In this document: piece after piece, positions 9,839-21,703 of the stretch
Layout: each line of letters starts with the position of its first letter
Position numbering within the stretch: position 1 is the stretch's first letter
Assembly: GCF_030929555.1 (NCBI RefSeq)
Contig: NZ_JAVFVT010000003.1
Coordinates: forward strand, 1-64,000
DNA length: 64,000 nt
Source of the DNA: Paenibacillus sp. LHD-117
Lineage (GTDB): Bacteria > Bacillota > Bacilli > Paenibacillales > Paenibacillaceae
Direction of reading: 5' to 3'
The notes under the pieces: generated by a model
Databases searched by the model: none
What the model saw: the letters and a program-made list of their open reading frames with translations, nothing else
What the model was told of the DNA's origin: nothing
Translations under genes and position numbers: made by a program

Positions 9839-9983
9839 AAATAATCGCATTATTTCGACATCATTCGATGAAATCCAGCAGCGGTTTATCGATTCATAGT
9901 AAATATTTCTATGCCAAAGCCTACAATTCGTTTATAATAGACCTAGCTTTCACTTGACTCGACATTGAGGAAGGAAGTTTTGT

Positions 9984-11882
9984 GTGGCGAAAGATAGAGA
10001 AGATTTGCCTTCAGCACGAAATCAGCGAAGAACGCTGTCCTTAAACGAGCCAATGAACTTGGGCGTTATCGGATTATCGGCAATGGCTGCCGTTTGGATC
10101 GTCATTTCGTTTGTCCTGATTACGGACACGATGTTTAGATGGGCATCGTTGACCGTATCCGCGGCGCTCATCGCGACTGCGATCGTCCTGTGGCTCAGGC
10201 GCCACCCTTTAAGCAGCTTCCGCAAATACCATACCGCCATCGTTGAAGCCTTGCTGCGTTCGGAAGCCGTCCCTTTGTCCGTGCTTGACCGAAACGGCAA
10301 CGTACTCGAGCTGAACGAAGCGGCCGGCAAGATGTTGGGATACCAGAGAGCGGAGATGATCGGCGAGCCGATCATGCGAATGATCGACCCCGGGAGCAGA
10401 GCCGTCTTGCAGGAAAGTCTGGAGCAATCCTTGCAAGGACAAACGATCCAGAACAATATTAACATTACGCATCGAACGGGATTCCCGCTCGAGCTGCAAG
10501 TCATCTGCGCCCCGATGATCCAAGATCACGAAGTGATTGGCACGCTTATGATCAGCCATGACCTGAGCGACCGAAAGCGGAACGTCGAGCGGATACGATA
10601 CATGGCGTATTACGACGACATGACCGGGCTGCCGAACCGCACGTTGTTTCAGATGAAGCTGACGGAGAGTCTGACGAGGGCGAAGGAAGACGACCGCCTT
10701 ATCGGGATTTGTTATTTGGATCTTGACGGCTTCAAGCTAGTTAACGCGTCATTCGGGCGCGAATTCGGCGATATGCTGCTTATGCAAGTGGCCGAGCGTC
10801 TATCGCGGGACTTGCCGGAGCAGAATCTTGTCGCAAGAATGGAAGGCGACGAATTCGCGTTGTTATTGAATACGATCGAGTCCGAAGAAGATTTGCTGGA
10901 GCAATCCCGGCAGCTGCTGAAGTCGATCGAAGAACCTTACGAACTTAAGGGATTTCCTATACATATTACGGCTAGCATCGGTCTGGTCACGAACAACAAT
11001 GAACAGGATGACGGTTATACGCTGTTCAAGAAAGCGGACATGGCGTTATTCAAAGCAAAAGAAAACGGCAAAAACGATTGCTTGCTCTATTCGGACAGCT
11101 GGAGCAATTCTTCCTTCGAGCGGCTGAAACTGCAGCATGAGATGTACCGGGCGATCCAGCGCAACGAATTTGTTTTGCATTATCAGCCGCAATACGACCT
11201 TGCCAATGGGGTAATGGTCGGCGTCGAGGCGCTCGTCAGGTGGAAACATCCCGTAAGAGGGCTGCTCTCGCCGGGCAGCTTCATCCCGCTGGCGGAAGAG
11301 AGCGGCATGATCGTGCAGATCGGAGACTGGGTGCTGGAGGAGGCTTGCCGGCAGAACAAAGCTTGGCAGGAAGCGGGTTTGTCGAAAATTCCGGTCTCGG
11401 TCAACTTGTCCATCAGGCAATTCCTGCAGCATGACCTCGCAAGTCGTGTGGCGGAGGTGCTGCAGAAGACCGGACTCGAGGCGAAATATTTGGATCTGGA
11501 AATTACGGAATCCATGACGATCGACGTCGGCCATATTTCACGTTGCTTGCTTGCGATTACCGATCTCGGCGTGGGAATCAGCGTAGATGATTTCGGAACG
11601 GGTTATAGCTCCTTCCACTACTTGAAGAACTTCCCGATCGACCGTCTCAAGATCGATCGTTCATTCGTCAGGGACATCCAGCAAGATCCTAGCGACGCCG
11701 AGATCGTGGCCGCGATTATCGCGATGGCTCACAATCTGAACATACAGGTCATCGCTGAAGGCGTCGAAACCGTCGAACAGATGGAGTTTTTGCGCAAGCA
11801 TAGATGCGACGAGATGCAGGGGTTCTTCTGGAGCCCGCCTGTTACGAGCGAGAATATCGAACAAATGTTGAAGGCAGGGTGA
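9984..11882 (+). CDS. Membrane PAS-GGDEF-EAL protein (cyclic-di-GMP turnover)
   Basis: 632 residues. Two membrane helices (about 27-75) precede a PAS domain (about 85-195), a GGDEF domain and an EAL domain. The GGDEF signature is EGDEF (287-291), so the first glycine is replaced by glutamate and cyclase activity is doubtful. The EAL half keeps its hallmarks: EALVRW at 415, LEITES, DDFGTGYSS, LKIDRSFV and IAEGVET. It is therefore more likely a phosphodiesterase that degrades cyclic-di-GMP, possibly with the GGDEF domain as a GTP-sensing module. A GTG start follows GAGGAAGGAAG, and a TATAAT hexamer lies at 9933. Confidence 0.93.
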   Translation: MAKDREDLPSARNQRRTLSLNEPMNLGVIGLSAMAAVWIVISFVLITDTMFRWASLTVSAALIATAIVLWLRRHPLSSFRKYHTAIVEALLRSEAVPLSVLDRNGNVLELNEAAGKMLGYQRAEMIGEPIMRMIDPGSRAVLQESLEQSLQGQTIQNNINITHRTGFPLELQVICAPMIQDHEVIGTLMISHDLSDRKRNVERIRYMAYYDDMTGLPNRTLFQMKLTESLTRAKEDDRLIGICYLDLDGFKLVNASFGREFGDMLLMQVAERLSRDLPEQNLVARMEGDEFALLLNTIESEEDLLEQSRQLLKSIEEPYELKGFPIHITASIGLVTNNNEQDDGYTLFKKADMALFKAKENGKNDCLLYSDSWSNSSFERLKLQHEMYRAIQRNEFVLHYQPQYDLANGVMVGVEALVRWKHPVRGLLSPGSFIPLAEESGMIVQIGDWVLEEACRQNKAWQEAGLSKIPVSVNLSIRQFLQHDLASRVAEVLQKTGLEAKYLDLEITESMTIDVGHISRCLLAITDLGVGISVDDFGTGYSSFHYLKNFPIDRLKIDRSFVRDIQQDPSDAEIVAAIIAMAHNLNIQVIAEGVETVEQMEFLRKHRCDEMQGFFWSPPVTSENIEQMLKAG

Positions 11883-11910
11883 CATCTGCCAGGCATACAC
11901 AAAATGAAAG

Positions 11911-11941
11911 CGGCCGAACCGAAAGGTTCGACCGTTTTTTT
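11911..11941 (+). terminator. Terminator after the GGDEF-EAL gene
   Basis: CGGCCGAACC, loop GAAA, GGTTCGACCG, then T7. A classic strong intrinsic terminator. Confidence 0.85.
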
Positions 11942-11964
11942 GTAATTTGGGAAAGCAACGTTTG

Positions 11965-12444
11965 TCATTCCAGGAAATCTTCGATTTCGTTGAGCCTGAA
12001 CGTGTACACTTGTTTCTCGTCAACGTGGTAGACGGTGATGAGATGTTCCGCTTCATCGATATTGATAATGCGGCAAGGAATGCTGAGCTTAATTCCTAAA
12101 CCCCGATTCACGATTAAACGGATGAGCTTATTGGTCTTCATAAACGTACGAATCTGCGAAAAACTTCCGCTATCACTTGCGTTCGAGGCGGAAGATGCCG
12201 GCGTATTCGCCTGTGGTGAAGGAATCGGAATAGCCGAGGTTTCTACGCCAGAGGATTTCTTTTGGTCGATAAGCTCGCCTAACCGGATGCCCGAAGCGAT
12301 TCGGTAATCATCGAATCCGCCGGCATTCAGACCTCGGATCAGCTTCTCAAGCGCAACGGCATGATGGCTGTCTTCAATCAGAATCTCGACTTGGAAAACG
12401 CAGGAAGAAAGTCCTTCGTTGGGCGGCTGCCGTTTCGTCGTCAT
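11965..12444 (-). CDS. Uncharacterised two-part protein
   Basis: 159 residues with a good ribosome binding site (CGGAGGAACAAC then ATG). The N-terminal part (1-70) looks like a small alpha/beta domain (FQVEILIEDSHHAVALEKLI). Residues 75-100 are a Ser/Ala/Pro-rich linker. The C-terminal 60 residues (LIRLIVNRGLGIKLSIPCRI...VYHVDEKQVYTF) look like a beta-rich domain. I do not recognise a named family. Being leftward, it converges with the GGDEF-EAL gene. No functional clue comes from its neighbours. Confidence 0.7.
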   Translation of the reverse strand: MTTKRQPPNEGLSSCVFQVEILIEDSHHAVALEKLIRGLNAGGFDDYRIASGIRLGELIDQKKSSGVETSAIPIPSPQANTPASSASNASDSGSFSQIRTFMKTNKLIRLIVNRGLGIKLSIPCRIINIDEAEHLITVYHVDEKQVYTFRLNEIEDFLE

Positions 12445-12612
12445 GTTGTTCCTCCGTATGCATAGAATGGGATATCATTAATATACCACTAATCCGCCCA
12501 GTCATGTAGACCTATTCCGCGATTGCCCATACTGAGTCCGAACTCCCGCATATACTGTGATGCAATGTATTTCGGCGCAGTCGTCTGCGCGGCCGAAGGA
12601 GGTGGATTTCAT

Positions 12613-12918
12613 ATGATGAGGATGGTTCCTTTCGTCTTGGAAAGTGGAGAAACCGTTCTCGGAGTTGAAGTGAAACTGCCGAAAACGACGCTCCTGTCCA
12701 TCTCGACGGATCGGGGTTATATTATGTGCGGGGCACTCGACGTTACCCTGCTGAACGAGCGCTTGAGCGACAGGGAAATCGTGGCAGGTCGCGCTGTCGG
12801 GGTACGCACGTTGGAAGAATTGATGAACGCTCCGCTAGAATCGGTCACGCATAAGGCGGAGGCCTTGGGCATCGTAGTCGGAATGAAAGGCTACGAGGCG
12901 TTAAAACGAATGTTATAG
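12613..12918 (+). CDS. yunC: YunC-like DUF1805 protein
   Basis: 101 residues from the ATG at 12613, preceded by GAAGGAGGTGG. The core KLPKTTLLSISTDRGYIMCG, then ALDVTLLNERL and IVAGRAVGVRTLEELM, matches the DUF1805/YunC family, small soluble proteins without a known biochemical role. In Bacillus subtilis yunC neighbours yunD; here the yunD-like gene is 13 kb away, so the linkage is not kept. Confidence 0.88.
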   Translation: MMRMVPFVLESGETVLGVEVKLPKTTLLSISTDRGYIMCGALDVTLLNERLSDREIVAGRAVGVRTLEELMNAPLESVTHKAEALGIVVGMKGYEALKRML

Positions 12919-13048
12919 TACGTGCATTCATGCGATTAGCCCAAGGTGAAACGGCTGTCGCCATCCTTTGGCGGAGCAGCGCGTTTCATTCCGAGAAATA
13001 GTAGAAGCACAGTATAGAGAAACCTTATACGTCCTATATTTAAATAAA

Positions 13049-13100
13049 AACCCCAAGCTTCCGTACCGATGCTATCACGCACGGTGCGCAGCTTGGGGTT
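13049..13100 (-). terminator. Terminator of mtnKA
   Basis: Read leftward, AACCCCAAGC pairs with GCTTGGGGTT, followed by TTTTATTT. It sits directly after mtnA. Confidence 0.8.
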
Positions 13101-13106
13101 GCTTCG

Positions 13107-14162
13107 TTACGACTGGAACAGCTTGCGGAGATTCTCTTCGAACGGCGCCTCTACGATGCCTTTCTCCGTAATGATGGCCGTCACGTATTCATGTGGAGTA
13201 ATGTCGAATGCCGGATTGTATACTTTTACGCCTTGAGGCGCCGTACGTTTGCCGAAGCCTTCCGTGACTTCTTCGGCATTCCGCTCCTCGATCGGAATTT
13301 CGGCTCCTGTCGGAGTTTGAAGGTCGATCGTGGACAGCGGACAAGCGACGTAGAACGGAATGCCATGCGCCTTTGCGAGCACGGCGACGCTGTACGTGCC
13401 AATTTTGTTCGCGACATCGCCATTGGCCGCGACGCGGTCAGTTCCGACAATGACGGCATTCACCCATCCCTTGGACATGACATGGCCCGCCATGTTGTCG
13501 CAAATGAGCGTAACGTCTACACCTGCCTGCTGCAGCTCGAATGCCGTCAGCCTGGCGCCTTGCAAGACGGGACGAGTCTCGTCGGCGAATACGCGAATCG
13601 ACATGCCGCGTTCCTTCGCCAGATAGAAAGGAGCGAGCGCCGTGCCGTATTTGGCGGTAGCCAGTCCGCCGGCGTTGCAATGCGTCAGCACGCCCATGTC
13701 GTCTTCGAATAACGTCAGCGCATGCTCGCCGATCAGTCTGTTTGTCTCCTCATCCTCGCTTTGGATCGCGATCGCTTCCTCCGTCAGCGCTTCCTGAGCG
13801 GCTTCTACGGATAATCCTCTGTCCGCAATGACTGCCGCCGCCGCTTTCATCCGATCGAGCGCCCAAAAGAGATTAACGGCGGTCGGTCTCGAAGTCGCGA
13901 GGTATTCCGCTTCCTTTTTCACCGCCGCGAGCCACGCTTCGATCGTGGTCGCATGCGCGCTGCCGAGCACGACGCCGTAAGCTGCGGCAATGCCGATGGC
14001 TGGCGCTCCTCTTACCTTCAAGTGGCGAATCGCTTCCCACACGTCTTCGGAAGTCGTGAGCGGCAAGTAGATAATTTCCTCTGGCAGCAGCCGCTGGTCA
14101 AGCAGATCCAGCTTATCGCCTCTCCAAATGACGGATTGAAGTCCAACATAGTTTTGTGTCAT
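13107..14162 (-). CDS. mtnA: Methylthioribose-1-phosphate isomerase
   Basis: 351 residues. Converts 5-methylthioribose 1-phosphate to methylthioribulose 1-phosphate in the methionine salvage pathway. Family marks are [25 protein letters not shown] (the active-site cysteine region), [27 protein letters not shown] and [18 protein letters not shown]. It is the second gene of a two-gene leftward operon, 21 bases after mtnK. Later salvage genes (mtnBCDEW) are not in this window. No SAM-responsive leader is visible upstream of mtnK. Confidence 0.96.
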   Translation of the reverse strand: MTQNYVGLQSVIWRGDKLDLLDQRLLPEEIIYLPLTTSEDVWEAIRHLKVRGAPAIGIAAAYGVVLGSAHATTIEAWLAAVKKEAEYLATSRPTAVNLFWALDRMKAAAAVIADRGLSVEAAQEALTEEAIAIQSEDEETNRLIGEHALTLFEDDMGVLTHCNAGGLATAKYGTALAPFYLAKERGMSIRVFADETRPVLQGARLTAFELQQAGVDVTLICDNMAGHVMSKGWVNAVIVGTDRVAANGDVANKIGTYSVAVLAKAHGIPFYVACPLSTIDLQTPTGAEIPIEERNAEEVTEGFGKRTAPQGVKVYNPAFDITPHEYVTAIITEKGIVEAPFEENLRKLFQS

Positions 14163-14183
14163 CTCGTTGTTCCTTTCATGCGG

Positions 14184-15395
14184 CTAGCCTTTGCTGGCCG
14201 TTAATACGATATCCATGACATCCTGGATGGAATGGGAATTCCGGTTGCGGCGAATCAGCTCCGTGCCGATGGCTAGGGCCAGGCGCTGGGCTTGTTCGCG
14301 GTTAGCGGCATCCGGGATGCGATCGATGTCGGCGACATGAGCCAATCCGACGATGCGGCGTACCATTTTGGCTCCTGCGTAACCGATGGTATCTTGCAGA
14401 ATGCGGTTCATGTAATAGTCGAGATAGCCGGGAGCGGCCGCGGCAAGCCGGTCAACGTTATTTTGTTCCCATAAGGCGCGGAACTTCGTTTCGAATCCGT
14501 TCCATACGTCAATAATAGTTGTAAGCAAATATTGCCTGAAATCTTCGCGTTTGCCCTCGTCTTCAATCCAGTGAACTTGACCGGCATAGTTGAGTAGCAG
14601 ATTAGCGATGACCGCCCCGATATCGAAGCCCATCGGGCCGTAGAACGCGAACTCGGGGTCGATGACTTTCGTAGATTCCGGCGTGGCGAAGATGCTGCCC
14701 GTATGCAGGTCGCCATGAAGCAGCGCCTGGGCGTTCGTCAGGAATTTCTCGCGAAGGATCGCGACCTCGAGCTGGAGCGGACCGTCGTTCCGAAGCGCTT
14801 CCGCCGCATCGCGAATGGCGGGATCGAAGCTGTTGTTCGGCGAATCGGTATAGGGATCGTCGAAGATGAGGTCTTCCGTTATTTTGCACAATTCCGGATT
14901 AATGAACTGCCCGACGCGTTGCTTCTTCTCTTGCTGGTTCATGCCGAAGTCGGACGTGAAAAACAATGTCCGGGCCATGAAGGTGGAGACGTGATCCGCG
15001 AACAGCGGATACCGCGTTCCGTTAATTAAGCCTTGGCGCATGATGACATGGTCGCTGAGGTCTTCCATGACCGTCAGGGCAAGCTCCGGATCGTACCGGT
15101 AGACGACGGGCACGAGACCCGACGCAAGCGCGCCTTCGATCATCAGCTTCTCGCTCTCGATACGCGCACGATCAAGCGTGAGCGGCCAAGATTCGCCGAC
15201 GACCTTTGCGTAGGGCAAGGCTTGTTTCATAATAAGACTTTTGCCGCTCGTTCGGTCCGTAATATGGAATACAAGATTCAAATTGCCGTCGCCGATCTCC
15301 CTGCAGGACAGTTCGGCACCTTTCGGGAAAAACCCGTCCATGCCGAGGGCGATCTCGATGGCTTCCTCCAATGTTAAAGGATGATATGCAGACAT
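14184..15395 (-). CDS. mtnK: Methylthioribose kinase
   Basis: 403 residues. Phosphorylates methylthioribose to the substrate of MtnA. It has an aminoglycoside-phosphotransferase-like fold: a nucleotide-binding start (EIGDGNLNLVFHITD), the catalytic loop HGDLHTGSI and the metal-binding DPEFAFYGPMGFDIG. Start ATG at 15395 with GGAGGTGG ahead. It is the first gene of mtnKA and divergent from the DUF1802 gene. Confidence 0.96.
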   Translation of the reverse strand: MSAYHPLTLEEAIEIALGMDGFFPKGAELSCREIGDGNLNLVFHITDRTSGKSLIMKQALPYAKVVGESWPLTLDRARIESEKLMIEGALASGLVPVVYRYDPELALTVMEDLSDHVIMRQGLINGTRYPLFADHVSTFMARTLFFTSDFGMNQQEKKQRVGQFINPELCKITEDLIFDDPYTDSPNNSFDPAIRDAAEALRNDGPLQLEVAILREKFLTNAQALLHGDLHTGSIFATPESTKVIDPEFAFYGPMGFDIGAVIANLLLNYAGQVHWIEDEGKREDFRQYLLTTIIDVWNGFETKFRALWEQNNVDRLAAAAPGYLDYYMNRILQDTIGYAGAKMVRRIVGLAHVADIDRIPDAANREQAQRLALAIGTELIRRNRNSHSIQDVMDIVLTASKG

Positions 15396-15570
15396 TCACG
15401 TCCACCTCCGATAATTCACTCATTCTGACACCATGCCTATTAGTATAATGGATTAACATTCGCCATGGAATACCTTGATGCGTTATAGATTGACATCGGC
15501 CGCTCTTTTTTTCGATAATATAAGAATGGCTTCAGGACTTTGGAAATGGATAGCAGGGAGGTACATACGG

Positions 15571-16167
15571 ATGGATGGGCAACAAAGACAAATGATCGCC
15601 TTGAAGGAGTGGGCGGTGTCGGTGAAGGCGCTGCGCGAAGGAAAACAGATCATCGTCATGCGCAAGGGCGGTATCATCGAGGAAACGAGAGATTTCCAGC
15701 TGATTAGCCATAACTTCTACATGATGCCGGCCTACGAGCACCAGAGGAAGGAATTGCTGAAGGCGGCATACCAGGACGAGATGGACGAGACGCTCGCGGA
15801 ATGGTCGCCGGAGGCGGAGACGATCAAGCTGGATACGTACGCGGAAGTGACGGACGACATCGAAATTACCGAGCAAGAGACGCTGGACAAGCTGCGCGAT
15901 TGCCATATTTGGACGGATACGTTCGCCGAGGAGCGGCTAAAGTGGAAGCGTAAGAAACCGCTTCATCTTCTATTAATGAAGATATATAGACTAGATGAGC
16001 CGATCCATGCGCCGATGAGAGACGCTTATAACGGTTGCAAATCTTGGGTAAGACTGGAGGATAAGCTTCCGGAGCCTGCCATGACGCCCGTTTTGACCGC
16101 GGAAGAGTATGGCTCTCAGCGCGAACGGATACTCTCGCTCATTGATTTAAAACAAAAACTATATTAA
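15571..16167 (+). CDS. DUF1802 family protein
   Basis: 198 residues from the ATG at 15571 (AGGGAGGT about ten bases upstream); an upstream in-frame ATG would give a poor extension into the promoter region. The pattern ALKEWAVSVKALREGKQIIV, MRKGGI and late KSWVRLED fits DUF1802, a small soluble family of unknown function. It ends about 70 bases ahead of the suf operon but is probably a separate unit, since a regulatory palindrome lies between. Confidence 0.8.
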   Translation: MDGQQRQMIALKEWAVSVKALREGKQIIVMRKGGIIEETRDFQLISHNFYMMPAYEHQRKELLKAAYQDEMDETLAEWSPEAETIKLDTYAEVTDDIEITEQETLDKLRDCHIWTDTFAEERLKWKRKKPLHLLLMKIYRLDEPIHAPMRDAYNGCKSWVRLEDKLPEPAMTPVLTAEEYGSQRERILSLIDLKQKLY

Positions 16168-16169
16168 AA

Positions 16170-16195
16170 TGATTATTGAGAATCATTGATAATCA
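16170..16195 (+). promoter_or_regulatory. Fur-like operator ahead of sufC
   Basis: TGATTATTGAGAATCATTGATAATCA contains overlapping imperfect TGANAAT/ATTNTCA half-sites of the kind bound by Fur. About 14 of 19 positions match the extended Fur consensus by my count. It sits 43 bases before the sufC start. Iron control of suf through this site is inferred. Confidence 0.45.
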
Positions 16196-16238
16196 GCAAT
16201 TTTAAGTAGTAAACCAACCTTTGGAGGGATTGCATACA

Positions 16239-17018
16239 ATGGCAACACATTTTGTCATCGACGGCCTGAAAGCCGAAATCGAAGGAAAAGAGATTTTGAA
16301 AGGCATCAACCTTGAGATCAAAGGCGGAGAAATCCACGCGATCATGGGACCTAACGGAACGGGCAAAAGTACGCTTGCGTCCGCGCTAATGGGCCATCCG
16401 AAATACGAAGTAACGGAAGGCAGCGCTTCGCTTGACGGCGAAGATCTGCTCGAGATGGAAGTAGACGAGCGCGCCCGCGCCGGTCTGTTCCTTGCGATGC
16501 AATACCCGAGCGAGATTCCTGGCGTAACGAACTCCGATTTCCTTCGCAGCGCGATCAACGCCCGCCGCGAAGAAGGCAACGAAATTTCCTTGATCAAGTT
16601 CATCCGTCAAATGGAAGGCAAGATGAAGGAGCTCGAGATGAATCCCGAGTTCGCCCATCGCTACCTGAACGAAGGATTCTCCGGCGGCGAGAAGAAACGT
16701 AACGAAATTCTTCAGATGATGCTGCTCGATCCGAAGATCGTCGTGCTCGACGAGATCGACTCCGGTCTTGACATCGATGCACTTCGCATCGTTGCGAACG
16801 GCGTGAACGCGATGCGTTCCGAAGAACGCGGATTCCTGATCATTACGCACTATCAGCGTTTGCTTAACTATATTACGCCTGACTTCGTTCACGTCATGAT
16901 GCAAGGACGCATCGTGAAATCCGGCGGTCCAGAGCTTGCACAGCGCTTGGAGAACGAAGGTTATGATTGGGTTAAAGAAGAACTGGGCATCGTAGACGAA
17001 ACCGTAGGCCAGGCTTAA
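16239..17018 (+). CDS. sufC: Fe-S assembly ATPase SufC
   Basis: 259 residues from the ATG at 16239 (TTGGAGGGA upstream). ABC-type ATPase of the SufBCD scaffold: Walker [10 protein letters not shown], signature [11 protein letters not shown] and Walker [17 protein letters not shown]. The modified signature with KKR is typical of SufC. It is the first gene of sufC-sufD-sufS-sufU-(element)-sufB on the plus strand and works in the cytoplasm. Confidence 0.97.
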   Translation: MATHFVIDGLKAEIEGKEILKGINLEIKGGEIHAIMGPNGTGKSTLASALMGHPKYEVTEGSASLDGEDLLEMEVDERARAGLFLAMQYPSEIPGVTNSDFLRSAINARREEGNEISLIKFIRQMEGKMKELEMNPEFAHRYLNEGFSGGEKKRNEILQMMLLDPKIVVLDEIDSGLDIDALRIVANGVNAMRSEERGFLIITHYQRLLNYITPDFVHVMMQGRIVKSGGPELAQRLENEGYDWVKEELGIVDETVGQA

Positions 17019-17040
17019 TCGGAGAAGGAGGCAAAATCGA

Positions 17041-19992
<2,952 letters not shown>

Positions 19993-20028
19993 TTTAATCT
20001 AAACACTAAGAAGTGAAATAAAATAAAA

Positions 20029-20196
20029 GTTCAAAATGGTTGCTTTTCAGCACCGAGAAGGTTGGACGAAGCCGAGAACCGAGGAGCGGAGCATAGCAGC
20101 GCTATGTGAGCACCGGAAGTTCCGGCTGAGTTCAAGATTCGACGTCGAATAGCCTGCGAAGGATATACTTCGTGATCAAAAGCAGCCATTTTGAAC
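20029..20196. repeat. MITE-like element with 19-bp terminal inverted repeats
   Basis: The left end GTTCAAAATGGTTGCTTTT and the right end AAAAGCAGCCATTTTGAAC are inverted copies with one mismatch. Inside are several short hairpins: CATAGC/GCTATG, CCGGAA/TTCCGG, the perfect palindrome ATTCGACGTCGAAT, and CGAAG/CTTCG. It has no coding capacity. A partial copy lies at 38071-38141 and a collapsed one at 59983-60005. It sits inside the suf operon, so the suf mRNA would carry it as a large hairpin. Confidence 0.8.
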
Positions 20197-20218
20197 TACC
20201 TTAAGGAGTGAATTGGGA

Positions 20219-21616
20219 ATGGCAAAGTCGATGCCGGAAATGGAAGAATATAAGTATGGTTTCCGAGACGAGCACAAGGCGATTTTCCAATCGGGTAAAG
20301 GATTGACGCCCGAGATCGTCCGCACGATCTCCGAGATGAAAAACGAGCCGGAATGGATGCTTGAATTCCGTCTCAAATCGCTGGAGCAATTCAACAAAAT
20401 GCCAATGCCGCGTTGGGGCGGCAACCTGGACGATCTGGACTTCGACGATATCCAGTACTACGTGAAACCTTCCGAGAAACAAGGCAAGACATGGGAAGAG
20501 GTACCACAGGAAATCAAGGAAACGTTCGACAAGCTCGGCATTCCGGAAGCGGAACAGAAATTCCTTGCCGGCGTATCGGCGCAATATGAATCCGAGGTCG
20601 TCTATCACAGCATGCAAGAGGATCTGGAGAAACAAGGCGTTATCTTCACGGATACGGATACGGCGCTTCGCGAATATCCGGAGCTTTTGAAGGAATATTT
20701 CGGAACGATCATTCCTCCGAACGATAACAAGTTCGCGGCGCTCAACAGCGCGGTTTGGTCCGGCGGATCGTTTATCTACGTGCCGAAGGGCGTTCAGTGC
20801 GATATTCCGCTGCAAGCGTACTTCCGGATCAACTCCGAAAACATGGGCCAATTCGAACGCACGCTCATTATCGCGGACGAAGGCAGCTCCGTGCATTACG
20901 TTGAAGGCTGTACGGCTCCGATCTACAGCACGAACTCGCTCCATAGCGCGGTCGTCGAGATCCTTTGCAAAAAGGATTCCCGCGTACGTTACACGACGAT
21001 TCAGAACTGGGCGCCAAACATCTACAACCTCGTTACGAAACGCGCAGTCGCGGACGAGAACGCGCAGATGGAATGGATCGACGGCAATATCGGCTCCAAA
21101 CTTACCATGAAATATCCGGCTGTCGTTCTTCGCGGCCGCGGCGCGAAAGGCATGGTGTTGTCCATCGCCGTTGCGGGCAAAGGCCAGCATCAGGATGCCG
21201 GCGCGAAAATGACGCATCTGGCTCCGGACACAAGCTCCACGATCGTGTCCAAGTCGATCAGCAAACACGGAGGCAAAGTAACGTATCGCGGCCTCGCTTC
21301 CTTCGGACGCAATTCCGACGGAGCGAAAGCGAACATCAAATGCGATACGCTTATTCTGGATAACGAATCCACGTCCGACACGATTCCGTACAACGAAATC
21401 CTGAACGACAACATCACGCTTGAGCATGAAGCGACGGTATCCAAAGTATCCGAAGATCAGCTCTTCTACCTGATGAGCCGGGGCCTTTCGGAAGACGAGG
21501 CAACACAGATGATCGTCATGGGCTTCATCGAGCCGTTCACGAAAGAGCTGCCGATGGAATACGCGGTCGAGATGAACCGTCTGATCAAGTTCGAAATGGA
21601 AGGCTCGATCGGTTAA
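20219..21616 (+). CDS. sufB: Fe-S assembly scaffold SufB
   Basis: 465 residues from the ATG at 20219 (AAGGAGTG upstream; an in-frame TTG six bases earlier is less likely). Typical SufB start ([20 protein letters not shown]) and beta-helix core ([22 protein letters not shown]-type tail). It builds the nascent Fe-S cluster with SufC and SufD. Placed last in the operon after the repeat element. Confidence 0.97.
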   Translation: MAKSMPEMEEYKYGFRDEHKAIFQSGKGLTPEIVRTISEMKNEPEWMLEFRLKSLEQFNKMPMPRWGGNLDDLDFDDIQYYVKPSEKQGKTWEEVPQEIKETFDKLGIPEAEQKFLAGVSAQYESEVVYHSMQEDLEKQGVIFTDTDTALREYPELLKEYFGTIIPPNDNKFAALNSAVWSGGSFIYVPKGVQCDIPLQAYFRINSENMGQFERTLIIADEGSSVHYVEGCTAPIYSTNSLHSAVVEILCKKDSRVRYTTIQNWAPNIYNLVTKRAVADENAQMEWIDGNIGSKLTMKYPAVVLRGRGAKGMVLSIAVAGKGQHQDAGAKMTHLAPDTSSTIVSKSISKHGGKVTYRGLASFGRNSDGAKANIKCDTLILDNESTSDTIPYNEILNDNITLEHEATVSKVSEDQLFYLMSRGLSEDEATQMIVMGFIEPFTKELPMEYAVEMNRLIKFEMEGSIG

Positions 21617-21648
21617 TTACGCCGATCATCCTTCAAGCCTATAGCTAC

Positions 21649-21681
21649 GAGAAACCCCCGGGAAGCTCCCGGGGGTTTCTC
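21649..21681. terminator. Terminator of the suf operon
   Basis: GAGAAACCCCCGGGA and TCCCGGGGGTTTCTC form a near-perfect stem. It lies between the convergent sufB and HD-GYP genes and may serve both. Confidence 0.8.
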
Positions 21682-21703
21682 GTGCGTTTATGGATAACGA
21701 ACG

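Noticed and set aside
12968..13171. Small plus-strand frame between the yunC-like gene and mtnA
   Set aside because: It runs through the mtnKA terminator hairpin and into mtnA antisense, and lacks a ribosome binding site.
15396..15570. Possible SAM (S-box) riboswitch upstream of mtnK
   Set aside because: mtnK leaders often carry one, but none of the conserved S-box segments is present in this 175-base gap.
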